In this document: positions 14,775 through 22,379 of the stretch, one piece after another
Layout: each line of letters begins with the position of its first letter
Numbering within the stretch: the stretch's first letter is position 1
Assembly (NCBI GenBank): GCA_017650325.1
Contig: JAGCFC010000212.1
Location: 1 to 35,613, forward strand
Length of the DNA: 35,613 bases
DNA from: Salinivirgaceae bacterium
GTDB lineage: Bacteria > Bacteroidota > Bacteroidia > Bacteroidales > SZUA-534
Reading direction: 5' to 3'
Translations under genes and position numbers: made by a program
Notes under the pieces: model-generated
The model's database searches: none
Seen by the model: only the letters and a program-made list of their open reading frames with translations
Told to the model about the DNA's origin: nothing

Positions 14775-16622
14775 TCAACGCCACTGCTCCTTTTTCTTTT
14801 CGTACCACTCTTTCATAATGTAAAAAGCTTTTTTCTTTTCGCCGTTATCGGAGAAAAGACCTTTCCTGTTGTAATAGTCCTGTGTGCCGACAAGCACACG
14901 GCGGGGCGAGCGGAAATCCTTCAAAATCCAAGGTGTTGTGCCTGCCAGACCGTCTATCTTGTCAAGCATTGCGACGTTTTCTCTGTAAAGATTTTCCTGA
15001 AACTCCTCGGTCCAACGCTGATTCTTCTCGCCATGAAGGCCATATCTTGCCCCTCCTCCAAACTCACTGACTATCACCGGTTTGTCATACGGAATCTCCC
15101 AAGTCATTTTGGGTGCGTCATCAACATCGCGGTACCAGCCGATATATTGGTTGAAGCTGATAACATCAACATACTTGTTCATGTTATCCTGCAGTTTGTT
15201 GTGATAATTTGCCGCTGAGGTAACCTCCATTGCCATGCTTATCAAGCGTGTCGAATCGAGGCTTCGGGCATATTCCGACAGCTGCGAGAGAAATTTCTCA
15301 CGAGCCTCGCCATGCGGTGTTTCGTTGGCGATTGACCAAATAATAACATTGGCGCGGTTCTGGTCGCGGGCAATCATGTCTTTCAATTGATTTTTGGCGT
15401 TGGTTAGCGTTGCAGGATTTTCCCATGCAATTGTCCAGTAAACCGGTATCTCCGACCATACAAGAATGCCTTCACGCTCCGCCTCCCGCACCATATATTC
15501 GTTGTGCGGATAATGCGCCAGACGCACATAATTGCAACCGAGCTCCTTAGCCCACGACAGCAATTGCTTGGCATCCTCAACCGAATTGGCACGACCTCCT
15601 CCGTTCGGTTTTTCCTCATGAATACTTATTCCGCGCAAAAAGATCGGCTTGCCGTTCAGAAGAATTTTCTTGCCCTGCGTCTCGATGGTGCGGAACCCAA
15701 TTTCGTCGGCCAATGTCGGGCGATATTCCCCCTGAATTCTTGGCGCACCACCGATTATTAATTTCACAGCATAAAGTTTCGGATTCTCAGGCGACCAAAG
15801 TTCAACGTTTTTCACTTTTATAACCCCCGACACTTTACCCTCGTTGTCAGTCATAAACGACTGATAAACTTTTAATTCGGGAATCGAAACAGCAATGCAT
15901 TTGTTTTCAAGCTTTTGGTTGAGATTTGCCGAAAAACTGATTTCGCGGAATTTCTGCTTCGGGTCGCTGAGTTTTTTCAAGGAAAAATTGTAATTTTCAA
16001 TGTAAACCTCATCAGTTTCAACAAGATAGACATCGCGCGTAATGCCGCCGTAGTTCCACCAATCGAAAATCTGTGTGGGCACATTCTCCTTTCGGCGCTT
16101 GTTGTCAACTTTCACAATCACAAAGTTTTCGCCTTCCTTAATGATATCGGTAACATCATAATTAAAAGGTGTGAATCCGCCTTCGTGCCGTCCGAGTTTT
16201 TTGCCGTTGAGATAGACGATTGCCTCATAGTTGACCGCCCCGAAATACAAAATGGCGCGTTTACCTTGTTTGCGTGTATAGTTGAACGACTTTTTGAACC
16301 AGACCGTCCCCTCGTAAAAGAATAGTTTCTCGTCTTTGGTGTTCCAGTCCGACGGAATCGACATTGTGGGCGCCTTGTCGAAATCGTATTCAACCAAATC
16401 TTCAGGTTTTTGCGGTTTGGCATTCAAGAAGAAACCCCATGGCGTTGGGTTCATTCGGTAATCGTAATAGCCCTCTTCTTGAACATCAACAATATAATTC
16501 CAATCGCCGTTCAACGATATTTTTTCGCGATTGAGCACATTGCCCAACTGCGGAACCTCCTGCGCCTGTAAACTTGCGCTCAAAGTTGTGGCGATAGCAA
16601 AAGCAGCCAATAATTTATTCAT
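14775..16622 (-). CDS. Glycoside hydrolase family 2, beta-glucuronidase-like, secreted
   Basis: 615 aa from the chosen Met at 16622, which opens a clean signal peptide (MNKLLAAFAIATTLSASLQAQ). A Met at 16655 would put coding sequence over the pgk terminator hairpin. GH2 domains in order: sugar-binding jelly roll (about 25-185, NYEAIVYLNGKKLGRHEGGFTPF), Ig-like (about 190-290) and TIM barrel (about 295-600). Acid/base Glu lies in WSIANE and the nucleophile Glu in VSEFGG. Near the C-terminus YNRKGLFS keeps the N-x-K motif that binds the glucuronate carboxylate in beta-glucuronidases (GusA has NKKGIF). Exported, so probably releases glucuronic acid from glycans or conjugates. Beta-galactosidase is the alternative. 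No SusC/SusD or other polysaccharide-utilisation genes lie beside it. Confidence 0.82.
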   Translation of the reverse strand: MNKLLAAFAIATTLSASLQAQEVPQLGNVLNREKISLNGDWNYIVDVQEEGYYDYRMNPTPWGFFLNAKPQKPEDLVEYDFDKAPTMSIPSDWNTKDEKLFFYEGTVWFKKSFNYTRKQGKRAILYFGAVNYEAIVYLNGKKLGRHEGGFTPFNYDVTDIIKEGENFVIVKVDNKRRKENVPTQIFDWWNYGGITRDVYLVETDEVYIENYNFSLKKLSDPKQKFREISFSANLNQKLENKCIAVSIPELKVYQSFMTDNEGKVSGVIKVKNVELWSPENPKLYAVKLIIGGAPRIQGEYRPTLADEIGFRTIETQGKKILLNGKPIFLRGISIHEEKPNGGGRANSVEDAKQLLSWAKELGCNYVRLAHYPHNEYMVREAEREGILVWSEIPVYWTIAWENPATLTNAKNQLKDMIARDQNRANVIIWSIANETPHGEAREKFLSQLSEYARSLDSTRLISMAMEVTSAANYHNKLQDNMNKYVDVISFNQYIGWYRDVDDAPKMTWEIPYDKPVIVSEFGGGARYGLHGEKNQRWTEEFQENLYRENVAMLDKIDGLAGTTPWILKDFRSPRRVLVGTQDYYNRKGLFSDNGEKKKAFYIMKEWYEKKKEQWR

Positions 16623-16638
16623 AATCAATTTTATATGC

Positions 16639-16674
16639 AAAAAGCCGTCACACAATGCTGCATGACGGCTTTTC
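16639..16674 (-). terminator. Intrinsic terminator of pgk
   Basis: On the minus strand, arms AAAAGCCGTCA/TGACGGCTTTT with a 12-nt loop, then T. It lies between pgk and the GH2 gene, so the GH2 gene would depend on read-through or on its own promoter in the 20 nt that remain. Confidence 0.88.
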
Positions 16675-16696
16675 CTTATTTATAACAACTTAAACC

Positions 16697-17968
16697 TTAT
16701 CCAAGGATAGCTTTCACGCCCGGAAGAACCTTACCCTCGATAGCTTCGAGCAATGCGCCGCCGCCAGTTGAGATGTAAGAAACTTTGTCGGCCAGACCGA
16801 ACTTGTTGATGCAGGCAACTGAGTCACCGCCACCGATAAGCGAGAATGCGCCTTCTTTAGTGGCATCAGCAATGGCGTTGGCAATGGCTTTTGAACCGGC
16901 AGTGAAATCGTCGCACTCAAATACGCCTGCAGGACCGTTCCAAAGGATGGTCTTTGCGCCCTTGATGGCTGCAGCGAATTTCTTCTGGCTCTCCGGACCA
17001 GCGTCCAAACCTTCGAAACCATTCTCGATAGCGTTCGACGGGCAAACCTTAACTTGTGCACCCGGTTTCAGCGACATTGAGTCGAAGTCGAAAGCGTTGG
17101 TAACAACCGAGTCAGTACCAAGTACCAGGTTCACACCTTTCTCTTTTGCTTTCTTCATAACGTCGAGAGCAAGGTCGAGTTTGTCTTCCTCGCAGATTGA
17201 GTTGCCCACGTTGCCGCCTTGTGCTTTGGCGAAGGTGTAGGTCATACCGCCGCAGAGAATCAGGTTGTCAACCTTGTCCATCAGGTTCTCGATGATACCG
17301 ATTTTGGTTGATACCTTGCTGCCACCCATAATTGCGGTGAACGGACGTTTGATGTTGCTCAGGATGTTATCGACAGCCTGAACCTCTTTCTCCATCAACA
17401 ATCCAAGCATCTTGCTGTTAGCGTCGAAGTAGTCAGCGATGACAGCAGTTGAAGCGTGTGAACGGTGAGCTGTTCCGAATGCGTCCATAACGTAAACGTC
17501 AGCGTATGAAGCCAGAGTTTTAGCGAACTCTTTCTGTTTAGCCTTCATCTCTTTCTTTGCTGCGTCGTAGTTCGGATCGTCTTTCTCGATGCCTACAGGT
17601 TTGCCTTCCTCCTCAGGATAGAAGCGAAGGTTCTCGAGCAACAGAACATCGCCCGGTTTCAAGGCTGCGGCTGCGTCGGCTGCCTTTGCGCAATCAGGTG
17701 CGAACTTAACTGCAGTGCCCAGAGCGGCAGCAACAGCGTCAGTAATTTGACCGAGTGACAGTTTTGCAGATACTTTGCCTTTCGGCTTGCCCATGTGCGA
17801 CATGATGATGAGTGAACCGCCGTCGGCCAGCACTTTCTTAAGTGTAGGCAGTGCGCCGCGGATGCGGGTGTCGTCGGTGATTTTTCCGTTCTCGTCCAAT
17901 GGAACATTGAAATCCACGCGGACGATTGCTTTCTTCCCTTTGAAGTTGAAATCGTTGATTTTAACCAT
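16697..17968 (-). CDS. pgk: Phosphoglycerate kinase
   Basis: 423 aa. Catalyses transfer between 1,3-bisphosphoglycerate and ADP in glycolysis, in the cytosol. N-terminal substrate motifs: [10 protein letters not shown] (about 17-26), [11 protein letters not shown] (about 54-64), [12 protein letters not shown] (about 162-173). Nucleotide side: [11 protein letters not shown] (about 214-224), [11 protein letters not shown] (about 341-351) and the C-terminal [14 protein letters not shown]. About 25 residues longer than many bacterial Pgk proteins, owing to a charged insert around 120-148 ([16 protein letters not shown]) next to the EEEGKPVG loop. The start codon is preceded by an AT-rich leader without a Shine-Dalgarno sequence. 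Confidence 0.98.
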   Translation of the reverse strand: MVKINDFNFKGKKAIVRVDFNVPLDENGKITDDTRIRGALPTLKKVLADGGSLIIMSHMGKPKGKVSAKLSLGQITDAVAAALGTAVKFAPDCAKAADAAAALKPGDVLLLENLRFYPEEEGKPVGIEKDDPNYDAAKKEMKAKQKEFAKTLASYADVYVMDAFGTAHRSHASTAVIADYFDANSKMLGLLMEKEVQAVDNILSNIKRPFTAIMGGSKVSTKIGIIENLMDKVDNLILCGGMTYTFAKAQGGNVGNSICEEDKLDLALDVMKKAKEKGVNLVLGTDSVVTNAFDFDSMSLKPGAQVKVCPSNAIENGFEGLDAGPESQKKFAAAIKGAKTILWNGPAGVFECDDFTAGSKAIANAIADATKEGAFSLIGGGDSVACINKFGLADKVSYISTGGGALLEAIEGKVLPGVKAILG

Positions 17969-18149
17969 TTTATTAAAATTTAAATGTTAGTGTTTCCACG
18001 AAAAAACAAAAACTGAACCATCCATTGGTTCGGCGTGCGAATATAATATTTTTGGTTTTCGGTTGCCGATTTTTGATTTGTAAATCAGTAAAACACCTTA
18101 TAATAATAAAAAAATGCTGCCGCCATGCCCGATGTTAAATTTGATTGGC

Positions 18150-18157
18150 TACTTTTG
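18150..18157 (+). promoter_or_regulatory. -7 promoter element of tRNA-Arg
   Basis: TACTTTTG fits TAnnTTTG and ends 10 nt before the tRNA 5' end, the expected distance for a start at or just before the mature tRNA. Confidence 0.6.
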
Positions 18158-18167
18158 CGCCCGTTCT

Positions 18168-18239
18168 GCCCCTGTAGTTCAACGGATAGAACGGAAGTTT
18201 CCTAAACTTTAAATTTGAGTTCGATTCTCAGCGGGGGTA
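18168..18239 (+). tRNA. tRNA-Arg (anticodon CCT)
   Basis: The acceptor stem GCCCCTG pairs with CGGGGGT, discriminator A. The anticodon stem GAAGT/ACTTT has loop TTCCTAA (anticodon CCT, reading AGG). The T arm is TTGAG-TTCGATT-CTCAG. CCA is not encoded. An intrinsic terminator follows. tRNA genes of this type are common integration sites, and the region just downstream looks foreign. Confidence 0.92.
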
Positions 18240-18245
18240 CAAAAT

Positions 18246-18296
18246 AAAGTCTATTAACACAATAATATTCAAAGTGTTAATAGACTTTTGATTTTT
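18246..18296 (+). terminator. Intrinsic terminator of tRNA-Arg
   Basis: Arms AAGTCTATTAACAC/GTGTTAATAGACTT with a 13-nt loop, followed by TTGATTTTT. AT-rich but long (14 bp). Confidence 0.8.
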
Positions 18297-18299
18297 GAC

Positions 18300-18321
18300 T
18301 ACTGAAACATTACTGAAACAT
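18300..18321 (+). repeat. Tandem 11-bp direct repeat beside tRNA-Arg
   Basis: TACTGAAACAT occurs twice back to back, immediately after the tRNA terminator. It could be a recombinase arm site left by an integrative element, or chance; no second tRNA 3'-end copy was found up to 20157. Confidence 0.55.
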
Positions 18322-18748
18322 TTTCACTCTTTTGTTAAGCCGTAATCTGCCTTTCTCATCAAATTGAAGTGATTATTTTCGCTGTAATTCCTGCTTTATG
18401 GCTATAGTCTGGCTTTTCTGTACCTTATCGTCTTCCCACTGAATAGTCTTTATATTAGTGCCGAAAGTGGTAATAATAATGAGGTTTGACACTATACTAT
18501 AATTTTGTCACGAATTATAGTCTACTGTATTTTAATAATATGACACGATAATGATAATCGATTGCTTATTTTAACGTGAGACTTAAGAAAAATAACACCC
18601 AATGCTTCCATCGATGATTTATCTCGGAGAAAAAGTAACTGGTAGGTTCAAATGTATTTGTATTATTTTTATGGCAATATTAATACGCAAAAGGATTCGT
18701 AACGTAAGCCTGGTTGTTTTTAACGGCATTGGATAAGAAATTGAACAT
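18322..18748. other. Gene-free AT-rich stretch upstream of the Fic gene
   Basis: About 430 bp with no convincing open frame. It contains a strong dyad at 18496-18521. No integrase remnant could be recognised by eye. Confidence 0.5.
18496..18521. promoter_or_regulatory. Inverted repeat, possible operator
   Basis: ACTATAATT (18496-18504) and AATTATAGT (18513-18521) form perfect 9-bp arms around an 8-nt centre TTGTCACG. The layout fits a dimeric repressor site about 240 bp before the Fic start codon. There is no T-run, so a terminator is less likely. Confidence 0.35.
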
Positions 18749-18749
18749 A

Positions 18750-18756
18750 AAGGAGG
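18750..18756 (+). promoter_or_regulatory. Strong Shine-Dalgarno sequence of the Fic gene
   Basis: AAGGAGG ends 7 nt before the ATG at 18764. Such a perfect site is unusual here; the other starts in this window have AT-rich leaders and no comparable sequence. It fixes the start codon and hints at a foreign origin. Confidence 0.75.
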
Positions 18757-18763
18757 AAGTGAG

Positions 18764-19840
18764 ATGAAGAAAGAAAACGAAACGGCGCTGTTGGAGCTGC
18801 TCCAAAGGCATAAGGAACTCGGCATATCGGAACAGATAGATTACGAGAAATTCTATTTGTACTCCATCATCACTCATTCCACAGCCATTGAAGGTTCAAC
18901 TGTTACGGAGGTGGAGGCTCAACTGCTGTTCGACGAAGGAATCACCAGCAGCAAGCGTACTATGCAGGAGCAGATGATGAATCTTGACCTTAAGGCGGCT
19001 TACGAATATGGAATACAATGGATTAAACTCCATAACCCCATCACTATTGACTGGCTTGTGACACTGGCAGCAAAAGTAATGGCACGCACAGGCAGCGAGT
19101 ACAACTCAATTGGCGGCAGTTTTTCTTCGGCAAAAGGCGAGTTGCGAAAGCTGAACGTTACCGCAGGTCTTGGCGGACCTTCATATCTCGCTTATCAGAA
19201 AGTTCCTTCACGTCTTGAGCAATTCTGCAATGATTTAAACAAACGGCGTAGTGCCATTGAACCTACCGATGTCGCAGCGGTTTACGATTTAAGTTTCTGG
19301 GCTCACTATGAGTTAGTGACCATTCATCCGTGGGCCAACGGCAACGGGCGCACATCAAGGCTATTGATGAACTTGCTGCAAATAGAGTTCGGCGTTTTAC
19401 CCACAAAAGTTCTCAAGGAAGACAAGAGCGAATACATACAAGCCCTTATCGATTCTCGTGAAGATGAAAATATCAATATATTTCTCGATTGTATGGCACA
19501 GTTGCATCTGCAACACCTCAAGACCGACATCGACAAATATATCAAATCAGCGGATGTGGAAATGGTCGATAAACAGGCATTGAAAAAGAAAATGGTCGAT
19601 AAATGGTCGATAAAGCCATCGCTGGCAGAGAAAATGGTCGATATTTTGGTCTTTATGGCCGATAAGAGAGAGACTACCACAGAGTCTGTTGTGCATCAAT
19701 TCGGCTTTACAATCACTACTGCAAAACGCTATATGCGGCAGCTGACTGAGTTCGGCTACATTGAAGCGCAAGGCGGAAACAAGAACCGCACCTACCGCAT
19801 ATCAACAACGAATAGTCTGGGCAAAATATATAATATATAA
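18764..19840 (+). CDS. Fic-domain protein with C-terminal winged helix
   Basis: 358 aa. Fic proteins usually transfer AMP or another nucleotide moiety to a hydroxyl on a target protein. The core motif is IHPWANGNGRTSRLLMN (about 187-203), with the catalytic His but Asn in place of the usual acidic metal-binding residue of HPFxD/EGNGR. Upstream, STAIEGS (about residues 39-45) fits the inhibitory motif [S/T]xxxE[G/N], so this is a self-inhibited (class II-like) Fic. The C-terminal part (about 265-345) contains repeated MVDK segments and a winged-helix-like region (TTESVVHQFGFTITTAKRYMRQLTEFGYIE), suggesting DNA binding or autoregulation. It stands alone between tRNA-Arg and rluA-like genes, with no antitoxin gene seen beside it. 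Target unknown. Confidence 0.88.
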   Translation: MKKENETALLELLQRHKELGISEQIDYEKFYLYSIITHSTAIEGSTVTEVEAQLLFDEGITSSKRTMQEQMMNLDLKAAYEYGIQWIKLHNPITIDWLVTLAAKVMARTGSEYNSIGGSFSSAKGELRKLNVTAGLGGPSYLAYQKVPSRLEQFCNDLNKRRSAIEPTDVAAVYDLSFWAHYELVTIHPWANGNGRTSRLLMNLLQIEFGVLPTKVLKEDKSEYIQALIDSREDENINIFLDCMAQLHLQHLKTDIDKYIKSADVEMVDKQALKKKMVDKWSIKPSLAEKMVDILVFMADKRETTTESVVHQFGFTITTAKRYMRQLTEFGYIEAQGGNKNRTYRISTTNSLGKIYNI

Positions 19841-20124
19841 TTCAGAATGTAATTTCCCGTCTTTCGTGACATTTCTTCAGCGGTATTGGCTCGTTTTTTA
19901 TCAACCATATCCAATATAATTAACTGACGTCCAGATTAGTCCTTTAGTGCGATTGGTTAAAAATCACATTAGTATGTACGCAGAAATTCTCCAGAGCAAG
20001 AATATATATTCTTATAGAAGGCAGGTAACACGTTTACTGTAAGATGTTTGCAAAAAATAACTCAGGCAACAATTTACCACTTCATTTAATTTAATAGTTC
20101 AATCGGATTTTAAACCAATCGGCC
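19841..20124. other. Gene-free stretch between the Fic gene and the pseudouridine synthase gene
   Basis: About 280 bp, AT-rich. No open frame, terminator with a T-run, or second copy of the tRNA-Arg 3' end was found. Confidence 0.45.
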
Positions 20125-20132
20125 TAACTTTG
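20125..20132 (+). promoter_or_regulatory. -7 promoter element of the pseudouridine synthase gene
   Basis: TAACTTTG, 25 nt before the start codon, fits TAnnTTTG. No clear -33 element. Confidence 0.55.
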
Positions 20133-20157
20133 TCCCGACACAAATATCACTTCGGCA

Positions 20158-21099
20158 ATGAGAATGAACGACAAACCACGGAAGCAGGAACCGAAAGGTA
20201 ACTCTTATCCCGTCAAGGCTGACCAGACGGTTGAAGAGTTCCTTGGGCGCATTATGCAGGGCAAGAGCCGCACGTCGATTAGGCAGCTGCTGCAGAAGGG
20301 TGCCATCACGGCCGATGGTGTCGTACTGCGCCAGCTCACCGACAGACTCAAAGCCGGACAGACGCTTTTCATCGGCAAAAAGCCCGACCCTGTATTCCCG
20401 ATGCCGAAGGGGCTGCGAATTGTTTGGGAAGACAAATGGCTGATTGTGGTGAAGAAAGAGACAGGTCTGCTCACGGTGGGCAACGACAGCGAACGATACC
20501 AGACGGCGCAGAACTATCTCGATGCCTATATGCGGTTCAAAGGCGAAGGCGAGTGCATTTTCATCGTCCACCGCATTGACCGCGACACATCGGGCATCTT
20601 GATTTTCGCCAAGAGCGAGGAAGTACAGTTCCGCCTGAGGACTACGTGGAACGAGTCGGTGCAGAGCCGCCGTTACATTGCCATTGTTGAAGGTTGCCCC
20701 GATGAGCCGGAAGGCACCATCGACACTTGGATTGACGAAAATAAATACACAATGGTGATGCACGTGACCAAAGAAGGAAAAGGTAAACGCGCCATCACCC
20801 ACTATAAAGTGCTGAAAAGCAACGGTCAATTCTCAATGCTTGCACTCGAGCTTGAGACGGGGCGCAAAAATCAGATTCGCATCCATATGAGCCACATCGG
20901 GCACCCCGTGGCCGGTGACGGCAAATACGGCGCCCACACCGATCCCTGCGGACGGTTGTGTCTTCACGCGCAGCAGATTGAGTTCATCCACCCGATGACT
21001 AAAGAAGTTATGGAATTCACATCGGAAGTTCCGCATGAGTTCAACGCTCTGTTTAAAAAGCAACGGCCGGCTGCAACATCGCACAACCGGCCGGCTTAA
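20158..21099 (+). CDS. RluA-family RNA pseudouridine synthase
   Basis: 313 aa. Converts uridine to pseudouridine in rRNA or tRNA. An N-terminal S4-like RNA-binding region (about 18-78: VEEFL, SRTSIRQLLQKGAITADG, RLKAGQTL) is followed by the catalytic domain with HRIDRDTSGILIFAKS (about 139-154; the Asp after HRI is the nucleophile) and the RluA-type ETGRKNQIRIHMSHIGHPVAGDGKYG stretch (split here by its conserved R-NQIR and GD-YG elements; about 235-260). Length and domain order fit the RluC/RluD group; the exact target site cannot be assigned. The start at 20158 follows a short leader; a second Met two codons later is also possible. It converges with the COG0523 gene, 17 nt away. Confidence 0.92.
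   Translation: MRMNDKPRKQEPKGNSYPVKADQTVEEFLGRIMQGKSRTSIRQLLQKGAITADGVVLRQLTDRLKAGQTLFIGKKPDPVFPMPKGLRIVWEDKWLIVVKKETGLLTVGNDSERYQTAQNYLDAYMRFKGEGECIFIVHRIDRDTSGILIFAKSEEVQFRLRTTWNESVQSRRYIAIVEGCPDEPEGTIDTWIDENKYTMVMHVTKEGKGKRAITHYKVLKSNGQFSMLALELETGRKNQIRIHMSHIGHPVAGDGKYGAHTDPCGRLCLHAQQIEFIHPMTKEVMEFTSEVPHEFNALFKKQRPAATSHNRPA
21065..21092. other. GC-rich stem-loop at a convergent gene end
   Basis: GGCCGG (21065-21070) pairs with CCGGCC (21087-21092) at the end of the pseudouridine synthase gene. It has no T-run, so any terminator role is uncertain. Confidence 0.35.
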
Positions 21100-21116
21100 A
21101 TCTGCTCTTATACTGC

Positions 21117-22232
21117 TTAAAGTTTGTCCAATTCAGCTTTGAGTCCTTCGCGGTCGAGTCCCTGACCGATAAAGACAATCTTCACCATCTTGTCGCCATA
21201 CTCTTCGTCCCAATCGTGGCGCAGCTCGGCGCTTTGGGCCAGCAGTTGCTTCTGCTCGGCTTCGGGTGCGGTGCAAATCCACTGTCCTGCCTTTACAAGT
21301 TTTTTCTGCGTTCCGGCCTGGTCGAACATATACGACATGTCGGGGTCGTCGCTGAAATAGCAGATGCCTTTGCTGCGGATGATGTTCGACGGCCAATTGT
21401 TGTTCACAAAAGTCTCGAACTTTGTGTAGTTGAAGGCTTTGCGCCGATAGTAAACATACGTTCCGATGCCGTACTCCTCGGTCTCGCCTTCCTCCTCCTC
21501 GTCATCTTTCTCAAGCTCGGCCACCCAACCGGCTGACATTGCAGCCTTATCGATATCAAACTGCTTGGCGTCCATAATCTTATGAAAATCGAAATCGCAG
21601 TAATTGGTCTCAATTATTTCAGCCGTCGGTTGCAATTTCTTGATGACGGCGCGGATAAGTTTCAACTCGTCGTCCGACACTTCGGCCACCTTGTTCAGAA
21701 TGATAACATTGCAGAACTCAATCTGCTGAATCAGAAGGTTTTCGATATCGTCATCGTCGATGTTGGTGCGGGTGAGTTGGTTGCCGCAGCCGAACTCGCG
21801 GGCCATACGCAAAGCATCGACAACGGTGGCAATGCTGTCGAGACGGCACGGCGCCGGCTGATTGTACTGACGAGCGTAATCGCCGATGGCCACAATGGTC
21901 TGCGCAATAGGCAGCGGTTCGCAAATGCCGCTGGCTTCAATCACAATATAATCGAACTTGCCGGTGCTTGTGATGCCGGTAATCTGGTCGATGAGATCGG
22001 TTTTGAGCGTGCAGCAGATGCAGCCGTTGCTGAGTGCCACAAGGCTATCGTCTTTGCTGTTGACAATGCCGCCTTTCTCAATGAGCGACGCATCGACATT
22101 TATCTCGCCGATGTCGTTCACAATCACAGCAATTTTCAATCCCTGATTATTTGCTAAAATCTTGTTCAGCAATGTCGTTTTGCCGCTTCCCAAATATCCG
22201 GTAAGCAGCGTTATAGGTACAATTTTGTTCAT
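21117..22232 (-). CDS. COG0523 (CobW/G3E family) GTPase, putative metal chaperone
   Basis: 371 aa. G3E GTPases of this group deliver metal ions, often zinc, to target proteins at the cost of GTP. Walker A is GYLGSGKTTLLN (about 12-23). The metal-binding CxCC motif is in SNGCICCTLKTDL (about 68-80). IEASGICEP follows near 98-106 (switch II region) and NKVAE near 183 is the guanine-specificity motif. A CobW C-terminal domain spans about 265-365. Between them, about 243-258, is a very acidic insert (EKDDEEEEGETEEYG) where other members often have a His-rich metal-binding loop. It stands alone, divergent from the mltF-like gene; no Zur-type site was recognised. Confidence 0.88.
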   Translation of the reverse strand: MNKIVPITLLTGYLGSGKTTLLNKILANNQGLKIAVIVNDIGEINVDASLIEKGGIVNSKDDSLVALSNGCICCTLKTDLIDQITGITSTGKFDYIVIEASGICEPLPIAQTIVAIGDYARQYNQPAPCRLDSIATVVDALRMAREFGCGNQLTRTNIDDDDIENLLIQQIEFCNVIILNKVAEVSDDELKLIRAVIKKLQPTAEIIETNYCDFDFHKIMDAKQFDIDKAAMSAGWVAELEKDDEEEEGETEEYGIGTYVYYRRKAFNYTKFETFVNNNWPSNIIRSKGICYFSDDPDMSYMFDQAGTQKKLVKAGQWICTAPEAEQKQLLAQSAELRHDWDEEYGDKMVKIVFIGQGLDREGLKAELDKL

Positions 22233-22379
22233 CTCTCAAATGATTTATTTGTGCCGCAGAATTACAAAAAATATGGCAAATGGCCGATATATTTTTTTGA
22301 ACGGATTGCTGGTTAGTGCAACCATTACTTGCCTTTTTTCGTTTATTTTTTGTATCTTTAACTCGATTTGTGTTGAGCA

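Noticed and set aside
16623-16655. Upstream start of the GH2 gene
   Set aside because: It would add 11 residues before a perfect signal peptide and overlap the pgk terminator hairpin.
18764-19840. Toxin-antitoxin pair with the Fic protein as toxin
   Set aside because: No small antitoxin gene precedes it; the inhibitory motif is within the same protein.
18168-20157. Complete integrative element with attL and attR at tRNA-Arg
   Set aside because: No second copy of the tRNA 3' end (GGTTC/CTCAGCGGGGG-like) and no integrase were found. Only a possible remnant is proposed.
20110-20829. Open frame of 239 codons on the minus strand
   Set aside because: Antisense to the pseudouridine synthase gene and without any domain.
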